Positions 1 through 10,100 of a DNA stretch of 64,000 nt are shown here, one piece after another. Position 1 is the stretch's first letter. Every line of letters starts with the position of its first letter. Made by a program: the position numbers and the translations under genes. The notes under the pieces were generated by a model that saw only the letters and a program-made list of their open reading frames with translations, ran no database searches and was not told the origin of the DNA. Source of the DNA: Paraconiothyrium sp. Pb-2020 (Eukaryota; Ascomycota; Dothideomycetes; Pleosporales; Didymosphaeriaceae); assembly GCA_022419385.1 (NCBI GenBank), contig JAJUBI010000009.1, positions 868,001 to 932,000 on the forward strand, in the 5' to 3' direction.

Positions 1-850
1 TGGTCTGTGTAAATTGGGCAAAGCATGCCCAGTCCTTCCTAGAAGTGTAATTGGAAGGAGGGTCAATCATAACAGCCTTGGCGACAGCGGTACCCCATCC
101 TCACATCGAAGCGCACGCGATGTGCCGAGAACGCCCAGATTGCCGATCCCGTAGGCTTAACCTCGATAAACATATGACACTTGCTATATGGCGCAGTAAG
201 TAACCCGTTTCTTCCAGTTCTTAACGCATTTGGCCATGGCAAAGGAGCCGAGTGCGTGTTCGCTTCAGCCCGCAGCAGCCTGTCGCATGAACGCCAAAAG
301 TCGTAATGTTCCGATTCGCCGCGTGCTGACTTGAATGGAAGGTGGATTGGGTTCCAAGCTCTTATCGGGGCCCATAGTAACAGTGCACCACTATATTAAT
401 TGGAGTGATAGCGCAATCGCGAGGCCGACAGAGCAATGGACGAAACCTCGAAAGCCCGCAGAACAAAACTACAATGTCCTGATGAAGAAAGATCACCGAG
501 AGTTCAGGACCCGAGTAGGCCTGCCCGGCTGCGTGACGCCTCCACAAAGTGAGCATCGTCGTGATCAAGTTCACTTGGGACAGCACGGCGTCATGTAATA
601 TCGCTGTCAACAGCAGTGGAGGACCGAGATGTTGTTCCCAAATTGTTCATATTTGGATGCAGATCTAATGCAGATCCTATGTCTACCTATGGTATTGGTG
701 TTTTCAGTCATGAGCCATGTTTCTCGTTATCCACGTGTGATGCACTGTCAAGTGTGATCAAGAACTTTGTCCTGTAATGGCGACCTCCCAGTCAGCCACC
801 CAGCTATCGAATGTTAACTTCCTTCCGCACCCTGCTACAAGCGAGAATAC
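1..850. other. Left-edge intergenic stretch, no gene seen
   Basis: No gene is recognisable. Two overlapping antisense reading frames of 82-87 codons at about 335-610 have no family resemblance and look like chance. The right end should carry the 3' untranslated region of the minus-strand HAD gene that stops at 851. Confidence 0.6.
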
Positions 851-1652
851 TTATAGCTTGGCCTCGACCTTCCGGAGCACCTCGGGGAACTCCTTCCAGT
901 CGTACATGATTTCTAGGCACTTGGTCTCCTCCTTGAGGAGCTTGGCCATCTGGTCCATCTTCTCCTTGCCCTCCTCGATGCCGTAGATGCCGACGTAGCC
1001 GATACACGGGATGCCAGCGCGCATGGCAGCGGTGGCACCACTCTTGCTGTCTTCGACGGTGATGGCATCGCTCTCCTTAACGCCGAGCTCCTTGCAGGCG
1101 AAGTGGTAGATGGCCGGGTCCGGCTTGGAGCCAGGAGGGTTGAGCGAGGTGGCGGCCGAGTAGACGTGCTCGGGGGGAAAGAAGCGCTCCAGGTTGGTCT
1201 TGCGGAGAGAGGCGACGACACGGCTCTTGGCCGAGGTGCTGACGACGGACATGGGATAGCCCTCCTTCTTGAGCCACTCGAGCTGCTCGGTCACGCCGGG
1301 GCACTCGACGGCCTTCTCGCTGAGCTTCTGGGTGACGGCACCGAGCTCGGCCTCGACGAACTCCTCGAGCTCCTCGTCGGACATCTTGAAGTTGTGCTTG
1401 GGCTGCAGGGCGAGCAGCATGCGGCGGAAGTTGTAGCCAACAAAGTCCTCGAGGAGGCTCTCGGCCGTGTAGCGCTTGTCGTTGATGCCATGCTTCTCAA
1501 GCACCTTGTTGGTGAGCTCAGCGCAGGCCTCGAAGGCCAGGTGCTCCGACTGGCAGAGGGTGTTGTCGCAGTCGAGCAAAATGTACTTGGCCTATCTCCC
1601 GGTTAGCGCGGGGCAGGTGGGGCAGCCCGCGTGTGTGGCTCACCTTTCCCAT
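851..1652 (-). CDS. HAD-superfamily hydrolase (subfamily IA-like)
   Basis: Two exons: a 9-nt first exon at 1644-1652 encoding MGK, a 52-bp intron (1592-1643, GTGAGC...TAG), then 851-1591. The product is 249 aa. The nucleophile motif LLDCDNTLC lies at about residues 8-16 and gives the DxDxT Asp pair. A Ser/Thr motif (VVSTSAK) and a late Lys/acidic motif (GSKPDP...VEDSKSG) complete a HAD core with an alpha-helical cap. The family hydrolyses phosphate esters, usually of sugars or nucleotides, in the cytosol; the substrate cannot be told from sequence. The start was chosen because exon 2 alone opens at a TTG inside the nucleophile strand. Codon use is strongly GC-rich at third positions, which suggests good expression. 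Close alternatives are beta-phosphoglucomutase-like or NT5-like enzymes. Confidence 0.88.
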
Positions 1653-3017
1653 GGTTGCGACGTGTGTTGATCAGTGGTGCTAGTGTGAACAAGGTCGAGC
1701 GGGTTGCAGAGGATGCAATTGAGGTGTTGATGAGGATAGAGAGGTATTGGAGTGGACAAGAAGTGGATGGGGGTGGAGAAGGGGTATTTGTTGGGCCCGC
1801 GATAAATAAATAAGGTGAGCGCGCAGGGACAAGTGAGTTGGCACGGAAGGCGCGCTGCGGGTTGCAAGGGCAGCGACGAACCAACACTACGTCACAGGCA
1901 ATAGCGTGGGCTGGTGAGTGGGCGACGGCAGCCCACTTTTCTCTACAACAACCGTTTGTACGCAACAGACCACTGCCTCCCCCTCTCACCGTCTTTCCCC
2001 CGCATCAGCCATCCCACGATCCTCCGCGACATGCTTGCTTTTGTGATTCGTGTCTCGCCTCTCACCGACACGCACCAACACCCGTCACGAGGCCGAGAAG
2101 CCTGCGCCCGACGCAGCCCAGCGCTCTCCCCCCGGTGCCCACCAGTTGTACGCGGGTACCTTTCCCCGCGAGCCGCCCATAGTCACCCGTGAAGTGGATC
2201 CTGGGGTCGTGAACAAGTGGGCGCTAGCGTGGGTATTGCGGCGTTACTGGTCAGCGAAGCCCTCTGCAGCCTATGTCACCGCTAGGCCGTGGGGCATGTC
2301 GTCTGCCACTTTCACCGGGCGCTGCAATCTCGCGCCCGGCTCTCCGTGCCTGAAGAACAATAGCTGTGAATGCCCGATATTCGGCTGTACTCGCCTCAGG
2401 TACTTTGCCTTGCCAAGACGGAGCCTCAACATCCTCAAACGCAGCCCCGACAACGCGAGCTCCACAAGACCCAAGTCAAACGCCAAGTATGCCAACACAG
2501 ACGAAGAAGCCATGGCCAAACAGGTACCATCGCACCTGACGGGTCTTCGTCTTCCATTATTGTCATGAGGTTACTCGCCGTGGATGGCACCTGCTTTCGT
2601 TCCGCACTGCCGGGCGATTAAGGCTGCGAGCTGACTGTGTATTTGGGTTCAAGACCCGCTAAGACACTACCTACTATCTCACTGACACATTTCTTGATGG
2701 CATGAAAATCCAATCACCGCCCTCGCATGGAAGATCAAACAGAAAAGCTTCAGCTTCCCACGTTTCATCACTATCCCGCAGCTTCGTTCAGCCGGGCAAC
2801 CTGTTTTTGGAACACCTCTGTAGGGTGAACGGATGATCACCTTGCCGGTAGTATAATATTACAAGACATCGCCTCACATACCCAACATCTCCAGTCAGTC
2901 CTTCATTGTTCCTTGTGCTGTCACTCGTTTCTGTTTCTTGCCCTTCTGTCACTTCTTCTTGGCTTTGAGCTTATTCACGATACCCCCCATCATACAATAT
3001 TTAATACGCCTCCCAAG
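1653..3017. other. Divergent intergenic region with two promoters
   Basis: The left part is the HAD promoter; an AT-rich TTATTTATTTATC element on the minus strand at about 1800-1813 could act as its TATA. The right part is the promoter of the LPMO-like gene, with a CT-rich tract at about 2890-3010. An open frame at 2050-2568 (+) is low-complexity in composition and has no family resemblance, so it is not called. Confidence 0.5.
2852..2860 (+). promoter_or_regulatory. TATA-like element upstream of LPMO-like gene
   Basis: TATAATATT sits about 160 bp before the ATG at 3018 and is followed by a pyrimidine-rich tract typical of ascomycete core promoters. The role is inferred from position only. 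Confidence 0.35.
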
Positions 3018-3578
3018 ATGCGTGCCTCAACCTTCTTCACCTCTACTTTCTTTGCTGCCACAGCGCTCGCGCACGGCAACATTGTCTCGCCGCCTGTCCG
3101 TCTCCCAGGCCCTGTCACGCAGCAAGTCTGTGGTGCGCAAACCGTCTCTGCCCTCACCGCGGACGAAACCGGTCCTCTGGAGAACATTCCCAGCAATGGC
3201 TCACCCGATTGCAACATTTTCCTCTGCAAGGGTGTTCAATTTGAAGACAATCAGAACAACGTTCAGGCTTTCGCCCCCAGAGAGCAAGTCGACTTTGCTG
3301 CAGAGCTGCCAATTCCCCACGAAGGCCCTTGCAACGTGTCTGTCGTCGACCTCGCGACAAACACTCTGGTGGGACAGCCATTGATCTCCTTTGCTTCCTA
3401 TGCCGATGAGAACCTCGCTCAATTGCCCTTGAACAACACCCAGTTCAGCGTCACCATGCCCACAGACCTCGGAACCCAATGTCAACAGCCTGGCGAGTGC
3501 GCTATGCAATGGTTCTGGTTCGGCACGAACGCCCAGCAGACATACGAGAACTGTGTTGACTTCGTCATGACCGCATAA
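3018..3578 (+). CDS. Secreted LPMO-like protein (chitin-binding type-4 style)
   Basis: Single exon, 186 aa. Residues 1-17 form a signal peptide ending ATALA, and predicted cleavage exposes an N-terminal His (HGNIVSPP), the residue that forms half of the copper-binding histidine brace in lytic polysaccharide monooxygenases. A second candidate His is in PIPHEGPCNVSVVD near residue 113. The pattern PGP...CG near the start and QWFW...QTYENCVDF at the end matches a family of small fungal secreted LPMO-like proteins. There is no carbohydrate-binding module and no C-terminal hydrophobic GPI signal, so it should be freely secreted. ATG 3018 was chosen over the upstream in-frame opening because it starts directly on the signal peptide. 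Oxidase activity is not proven: relatives of this size may bind copper without cleaving polysaccharide. Confidence 0.85.
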   Translation: MRASTFFTSTFFAATALAHGNIVSPPVRLPGPVTQQVCGAQTVSALTADETGPLENIPSNGSPDCNIFLCKGVQFEDNQNNVQAFAPREQVDFAAELPIPHEGPCNVSVVDLATNTLVGQPLISFASYADENLAQLPLNNTQFSVTMPTDLGTQCQQPGECAMQWFWFGTNAQQTYENCVDFVMTA

Positions 3579-3886
3579 GTGGAAGAGGAGGTGTCCCCAG
3601 ATTGATGTTTACGGTTGCCCTGGTGCGACCAAACCACATCTCCGTCGAAGCGTGAAGCGCACTCGTATCAATGTACAACATTAACGCAAATTTCATGTAT
3701 ATCCATAGATCCTACAAGTCCAAGAATGGCCATGTCATCGTTTTCTCATCAATCACTAATCGAGAATTACTTCAATCATGACTCTGCATAAGACTGCGAC
3801 CTAATATACCATCTAACAACTGAGAGCGCAATAAGCATGACACGCACAAAATATGTATACGAAAGCTCCATTCTACTCTACCCTTC
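3579..3886. other. Convergent 3' intergenic spacer
   Basis: This short stretch separates the 3' ends of the LPMO-like gene (+) and the FAD oxidoreductase (-). It must hold both 3' untranslated regions. No other signal is seen. Confidence 0.6.
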
Positions 3887-5474
3887 TCAACTCTCCCCGG
3901 TCGCTACCGGACCCTCCCCCGTCTCCGGAACCCGCATATCCGTCCTCCCACCAAAGTGCGCCTTATCATCTCTCTCTTCACTGACGAGAAAGCTCTTCGG
4001 GAACCAGTCTAGATCCTTCCCAGTCATCATCGCCACCAGCGCCTCCGCAGCCTTCAAACACAGCACCATCCCATGCCCATTAACCCCGCACTGATCCATA
4101 CCCCCTTCTGCCCCGGGACCTCGCCCACAAACGGCCTGCCATCCGCTGTCGCGCCCATGATACCCGTCCACTCATGCACATTCTCATACTCTGGCGCGTC
4201 CTCTGCGGATGGCGACGAGGCTGTAGGAGCGCCGAAATAGCCCCCCACCGTGCCGTGAAGATACGTAGACACCTCTTCATTAAGTCTACTATCGTCCACG
4301 GTACCGTACTCGAAGCCCCCGCATTAGGCAGGCGTCCGAGACCGCCGCCGATGACGATGTGCTGCCCCCCGTCGGGCAGTTGGCGTGGTATCATGTACTC
4401 GTACCCGTTTCCGTAAATGAACGAGTACGTCTTCGGCAGCACGCTAGGATGGCGTGCTGTGGGGGGCGGCTTTGAAGCGATGATTTGGCCGCGCAGAGGG
4501 ACGATGGCGCCTTGGAGGGTGGGGAGGAGGTACGGTGTGTAGCCGTTTGTTGCGAGGATGACGGTGCGCGCTGGGATGGGGTTGCGTTGTGTGAAGATGT
4601 CCCAGAGAGGGGCGTCGGGGGCTGAAGACGTGGATGGACGGAAGGCGTGGACGGGGGTGTTTGCACAGAGTTGGAGGGCGTTGTTTTGCACGAGGTGCTT
4701 TAGGATGCCGGTTGTAAAGCGGTAGGCGTGAATTTTGCCGGCGAGGTACTCGAATGCACCTGCTACTTTCTCTTCTCCGACTGCGGGATTGGTGTTTGTG
4801 GCGTCGACCCAGAATTTTTGCTGTATGCCGTCGTTGGCGGAGTAGATTCTGTAGCCGGCCATCTTGCCGGGTTGTCGCTCTTCTTCGGTCGCATCTGCTT
4901 CCAATTCTTTGATGGCTTTCTTTCCCTCTTCAAAGGTCCGCTGGTCGTAAATGACGTCAACCGTGTTACACACTTGGTTTTCGCATTCGATATCGAGCTC
5001 TTTCGCCAACGCATGCGTTTCGATGATATTTGCATACTCCAGCCTCGCTAGCTTCAATGCTTGGTCGTTCCCCAACTCTTTCTTGTGTTGCAAGTACGTG
5101 CGATACGAGCCAGCTTTCGTGTGTCCACCATTTCTTCCAGTCGCTCCAGAGCAGATCTCTCTTGCGTCGATCATGACGATGCGCGCCGAGGGGTTGGTCT
5201 TAAATAGGTTGTATGCGGTCATCGTCCCGGATATGCCTGAGCCGATGATGGCGTAGTCGTAAGGCTGAGTAGGATCAGAACATTCGGGCTCAATCACTGA
5301 TGCCAGTGGAGATTTGGGATGCTGCCAGTAGGAGTGAAGGGGGTTGGCGATGGGCGGGCCGACGGGTATACGTCCTCGCTCTTCCATTGTCATAGTGCTT
5401 TGCTGTGGCTTTACCCCAGTGTGCGGTCGATGCGCGCCAAACGGGTGTTGGTTCGAAGTTTCCTCGATTTTCAT
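3887..5474 (-). pseudogene. FAD-dependent oxidoreductase (DAO family) with two frameshifts
   Basis: This is a DAO-type flavoenzyme with similarity in style to amine and gamma-glutamylputrescine oxidases. The FAD-binding strand YDYAIIGSGISG is near the N-terminus, then CSGATGRNGGH, ILATNGYTPYLLP and IVIGGGLGRLPNAG. The frame then breaks twice. Near 4311-4312 the reading must step by one base to continue EYGTVDD...HGTVGGYFGAP. Near 4081-4082 it must step again to go from GVWISAG to NGHGMVLCLKAAEALV, the conserved C-terminal FAD-contact region. Both behave as single missing bases, and the total length becomes a whole number of codons only when both are counted. No intron could fit. Without correction the protein loses its C-terminus. 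The start could be 5474 or 5393. It may be a recent pseudogene or carry two sequence errors; I cannot separate these here. Confidence 0.8.
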
Positions 5475-6030
5475 ATTATGTGAGACTTGAAGATGGATCA
5501 AGTTAATCAGATGGATCTCCACGAGACGAAAGACGATAGGTTGTTGCGCCAGCGATAGCGAGTATTATCGTTACGGACGGAGTGTTCAGACAACAAGAGC
5601 TGAGGGTGTACGGACAATTGAAATGTTAATATCACCGCAACGACGACTTCCTAATGCGGGAAACCACCCCCGAGAATACACACGCACGACACGCTGCAGT
5701 CGCACGCTGCGGGGCAAGATATCGTATGGACCTGCCTTATCGGGCGTAGAGCGCAGCCTTACATGTACGAACTCGTTGCATCGTCTACAACAAGCAGTAC
5801 ATCGATTCTGGATTCATCTTATGAAGGGACATGATTTCATATGTTGCTTGGTGTTCATGTCGATTTTCGCCGACTGTAAGCGTCGCTTTACACTTATGCT
5901 TTTTTTCGCTTTAGGCAGCAGCATCTCTGCGCTAGCCGTGACAACTTTCCCCCTCGTTCTTAATCGTATCACCAAAGACGCCAATTATTCTTGGATGGGT
6001 ATATATATTATTGTATCATGCATCTCTACC

Positions 6031-6190
6031 AGGAAAGTAGCTACATACAAAACGTCTTAGGACGAGGCTTATTAGCTTTGAAACGTTGCACCGGCTTTGT
6101 AGTCGGGGCAATACTTTCCTTTTGCTCCGGTACAGCGAAGAGAACGCTTGCCTTTTGTTTTCATGTTCTTGATAAAATGCAAAAACTCGC
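6031..6190 (+). repeat. Diverged direct repeat, copy A
   Basis: It begins with aggaaagtagctaca, found exactly again at 6444. About 104 bases on is gcgaagag, which recurs at offset 100 in copy B, both preceded by ctttcctttt. An atgcaaa-like block follows at offset about 146 versus 151. The conserved order suggests an old duplication rather than chance, but most bases differ. Confidence 0.35.
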
Positions 6191-6443
6191 GTGTTCAATC
6201 CATTGTTTCGTCTTCTTATTTGATCCATCTTTTTGCAATACTAATCATGGGTTCCGAAACTGGTCACATGACAAAGACTGTAGCCTGGGACTCGAAACTT
6301 GCTATTGGTTCAAGTCGCTCACTATGACGGCCTAGACGTACTGAAGATACGTGCAAACTACTTCATTGCGATGGACTACGATATCATTTCTTTCGCATCC
6401 ATTTTACCTTCTATATAAACCTCTTACGCACAGAGAATTACTA

Positions 6444-6620
6444 GGAAAGTAGCTACAATATGGTTTATCCTGATGGTTTATCTCAGAATGAAAGGTTTCA
6501 ATTACCTTTGGCAATGGCTTCGGCTGTTGGCTCTTTCCTTTTTGCGAAGAGCGTCTCCAGTCCTTTCTTTATGCTAATACGGTACGCTTTTCAGATGTGC
6601 AAAGTTGCGTACGTTCGGTT
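6444..6620 (+). repeat. Diverged direct repeat, copy B
   Basis: Partner of the copy at 6031, offset by 413 bp. The exact shared 15-mer is at 6444-6458 and the shared gcgaagag at 6544-6551. It could be a relic of a decayed mobile element or a local duplication; the identity of the unit is unknown. Confidence 0.35.
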
Positions 6621-7152
6621 TACACGCGAGAGATTCTGAAACCAAAGCGAATTTTAATCTGCTGGCTGGCCTGTGTTGTTTTTCAATCCTGAACAAGTGG
6701 CGCTGTTGCCTAGGAGTAATTATGAGTCGTCCACTGCCGAAGCTGAAGCCCTAAGACTCTGACACATGAGTCATGAGTCCCGACAGTTACAAGTGGATCA
6801 TGGAGATGGAGAGGGGCCTTGACCTCACGTGCACCTTTCAAAAGGGGATGTTTAAGTATGGATTGAGCATTCAGTTCGTGTGGCCGGCATGAGAAACGCA
6901 TATTACAGTCTGCCTCCAGTGATTCCAAGACGTACATAATCAATACTCCTTAGACTAGAAGAGAGAACTCTTAATGTCAATGAGGTGACCAGAATTACCG
7001 GACCAAGGCATTTCCGTTGGTGGGTTGTTCGAGAGACAACCTGGTCGAAAGGGAATCTGATATATGGCATTCCAACTGCCATTTGTTCACGCTGATCCTG
7101 GGCCACAGGACGCTCGCTAGAGACAAATCAGGATGAGTTTGAGATTTCAAAC

Positions 7153-10100
7153 TTACTCATTTCCCTCGCCATCCGGAGCCAATTCCTTGCAATCGCACCC
7201 ATATCGCCTCTTGAATTCGTACTCGGGCATACCATCTAGGGCCGCCAGCGCAATGCCTGCCACTTTCACCTTTGCATACCGACCACTGACGGAAACGCCA
7301 TGGAAATGAACTTTATCGTGAATCATGAGCATCGCAACGACCCGGTCGCTCTCGTGAGGAAGTGCCTTTTCAGTCGTATGCGTAGCAATCCGATGCTCCC
7401 TACACCCTAGTTCGTCTTCAAGGCGCTTTTTGAGACGAGTGAGCGGGTGCTGGTTCGCGAATGCGTCATAGATATTCATGTCCAGAAAGAATGGCTTGAG
7501 ATGCATGTCGAAGAACTCTTGAACGACGCTGAAGTTGAACTCGGAGTCGACGAAGATGGCGCCAACGTAGGCTTCAACCACATCAGCCAGGCACTTGGGC
7601 GCCTTGTCCACTGCAGTCCAGTAATCGACTGCACCTTCAGACTCGCTCTCTGCTTCCTGTATTCGGGTAACATATTCGCAGATCTCGCTTGTGAGTTTCT
7701 GAGGTGTGATATTAGCGGTCGCTTGTTGGAGCACACACGAAAGGTGACTTACTGCGTTGTTCTGCCGGATGTGCTTGTGAAACCCGAGCTTCACGCAGAC
7801 TGCTCCCAAGAAGTGGTTCGAAACCATAGGTGTCTTGTGTTCCGTCATCCACTGAGGGTCTTTGTTAGGATAGTTGAAGAACTGCAGTGAAATTAGCGCG
7901 CCTGTTACGTATTCACTCAGGGGAACTATCAAGCCTTACCAGATGCATGATGAACGCTTGATCAAGCAGAGAGTCACCAAGAAATTCTAACCGCTGGTAG
8001 TTGGGAATGTGCTCCCACATAAAGGCCTGAGATGAATGAATGAATGCCGAACGCAGCAGCCGAGGGTATTTGAAATGATAGGGATGTCTGCATTGGTCAT
8101 CAGCTTTCCTAGTCATCAGTTTCCACGTCAGTACTCACTGTTTCTCGATCTTGGCGGCAAGATCGAATTGAGCGGCAGTCGCTTCGGCTAGTTGATACTT
8201 CGGCAACTGGTAGGACTTATAGTAATCTGGCCAGGTCTCCATGAGATGGTCATCGCTCTTCACCAATTGGGTGACTGCTTTAACAGCTTCGTTCCACATT
8301 TGAGGGTTCCACTGCCCTCGTTGGTTATGCTGCATGAAAGCAGCACCGATAAGTGCTTCGCAGACATCGGCAACGGACTTGTCTCCCAGTGCATGTTTAA
8401 TGACCTGATTGTGATGATCGGCTTTCGTGCCAGCTTGAGCTCCTTTTCCCTTAAGCAATTTGAGTGTTGGATACCACGTACGTCTGTAGTTATCAGCCCT
8501 GCAAATGTCTATGATTCCCAAGACCCGCGGGAACTTACCGAGAGAATGCTGCGGTACGAATGTACTCGACGTGGTTTGTTTCCTTTACCGCTGTGTCAAA
8601 CAGGTTCTGGTTGCAAAGCATTTGCATTCGGCGGACGTGAAATTCAAATTCGTTCTCATCGGGCTGCTGTACGAACGTAGAGATTGACGTTGCCATCTTC
8701 AGGAAACAATCACCTAGAAATTCGACTGAAGTGCTGTATTAGTCAACGACTCAAACACACGAAAAGGATGCTAGCTTACGTCGTTCGTAATTAGGTCCCA
8801 TCCCACTCTTGAAATTGATCTTCTCTTGTCCGTGCTCATCCGAGTTCTCGGAATCTTTCGTAGTAGCTTCCAGCGCAAGGGCAGGTCCAATATTGAGGTC
8901 GAACATCTGACAAGCCTCGATTGCGATGAGATAATCCTCCATTCGGTGAATGATTGCGGGGAAAACGTAACACATAGCTACGAAGGGCACAGGTAACTGT
9001 AGGATAGTGAGCAGCTAACGGAAAAACTTCATCGTAATCACTTACTGCCGAGATACGAAGAGGCTCTGGACACAAATATGTGATGTTGTCCCCTTTGATC
9101 TCATTGACTTCTTCATCATCCTTGGTGTCAACCTTAGCCAGCCAATTGCGCCGATGCCCGATCTTCTCCACTTGCATGACAGGCTGGGACACGTCCCAAA
9201 CTCGACGGGCACGATCCTTCTTCCAAAGACTGACGGAATAGTCTAGAATGTTGTCGTTCCATTTCCATGCTGGAACATTGTCTGGAACGCGGTCTAATGG
9301 TTTCATGTCTGGCATCACACGAATTGAGTAAAAGCGGCGTCCGCCAGCACCGCGGTCAACAATATACTTGTCCAGAAGCTCCTCCGAGGGCATAGCCGGT
9401 GTCCACCTGTGCTCAGGCTTACTGCATACGGACCGCACTTGAACCATATCAATGACATGCTCTGGAGCAGTCGACTGTGCGACCGGGGCCTTAATATCGT
9501 GGATTGGGACTTGCCAATAATACATCTTGGTAGGATCGGTCTCGAAGTCCTTGTGAAAGATGTCCTCGTAGATGTGGTGGAAGAATCGGGTGAATAATTC
9601 GAGCGCCTCAGTTGTGACTTGGAGAGGGTTGCTAAGGGGGACCATGACAATGTTGGACTCTCGGTCGTCCTTCAAGTATATAGGGAACGAAGGGAATTGA
9701 GGAAGCGGCATGCGAGTGAGAATTCCGAGAGCTTGATGTGGCCGATCGAGACCTTTGTCCACGTCTATAATCGTGAGATAGAGGAATTCAGGTGTGCTAC
9801 CCAGGCCAGTATCCCAAATGTCTGGCTTGACTCGCATGGGATATTGATTCTTTTTCTTTTCGCTAACAGCCAGATGTGCATTAGCCTTCTCAGGTGCTGC
9901 CTTCTTCATCGTGGAAAGCAGGTTTTCGTCGAGGTAACCCTTTTTTCGAAGTTCCATACACATTTCGAACGCCGCAGAGCACTTCGCAAGAGCTTTCTTT
10001 CGGTGGACCTTTCCCGTCTTGAAGGTGATGGGTGATGTTTCCGGAAGAATGACTTCACATTGGAAACCACTCTCACGCATGCCATTCGCATCGGCGTTCA

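Larger units (their letters stand above)
5523..7152. other. AT-rich gene-poor region
   Basis: No protein gene is recognisable. Composition is clearly more AT-rich than the flanking genes, especially 5860-6950, with ATATATATTATT-type runs. Short frames at 5623-6060 and 5991-6335 (+) are Cys/Phe-rich without domain sense. It contains the diverged repeat pair listed separately and possibly an alternative last exon of Dcl1 at 6903-7116. Confidence 0.55.

Noticed and set aside
335..610. Overlapping antisense frames of 82-87 codons
   Set aside because: No domain, no start context and mutual overlap; chance frames.
1103..1606. Long + frame of 167 codons over the HAD gene
   Set aside because: Antisense shadow of a GC3-rich coding exon.
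2050..2568. 172-codon frame on + upstream of the LPMO-like gene
   Set aside because: Low-complexity composition, no recognisable family, no splice support.
5623..6335. Frames in the AT-rich gap
   Set aside because: Cys/Phe-rich with no domain; AT-rich DNA gives such frames.
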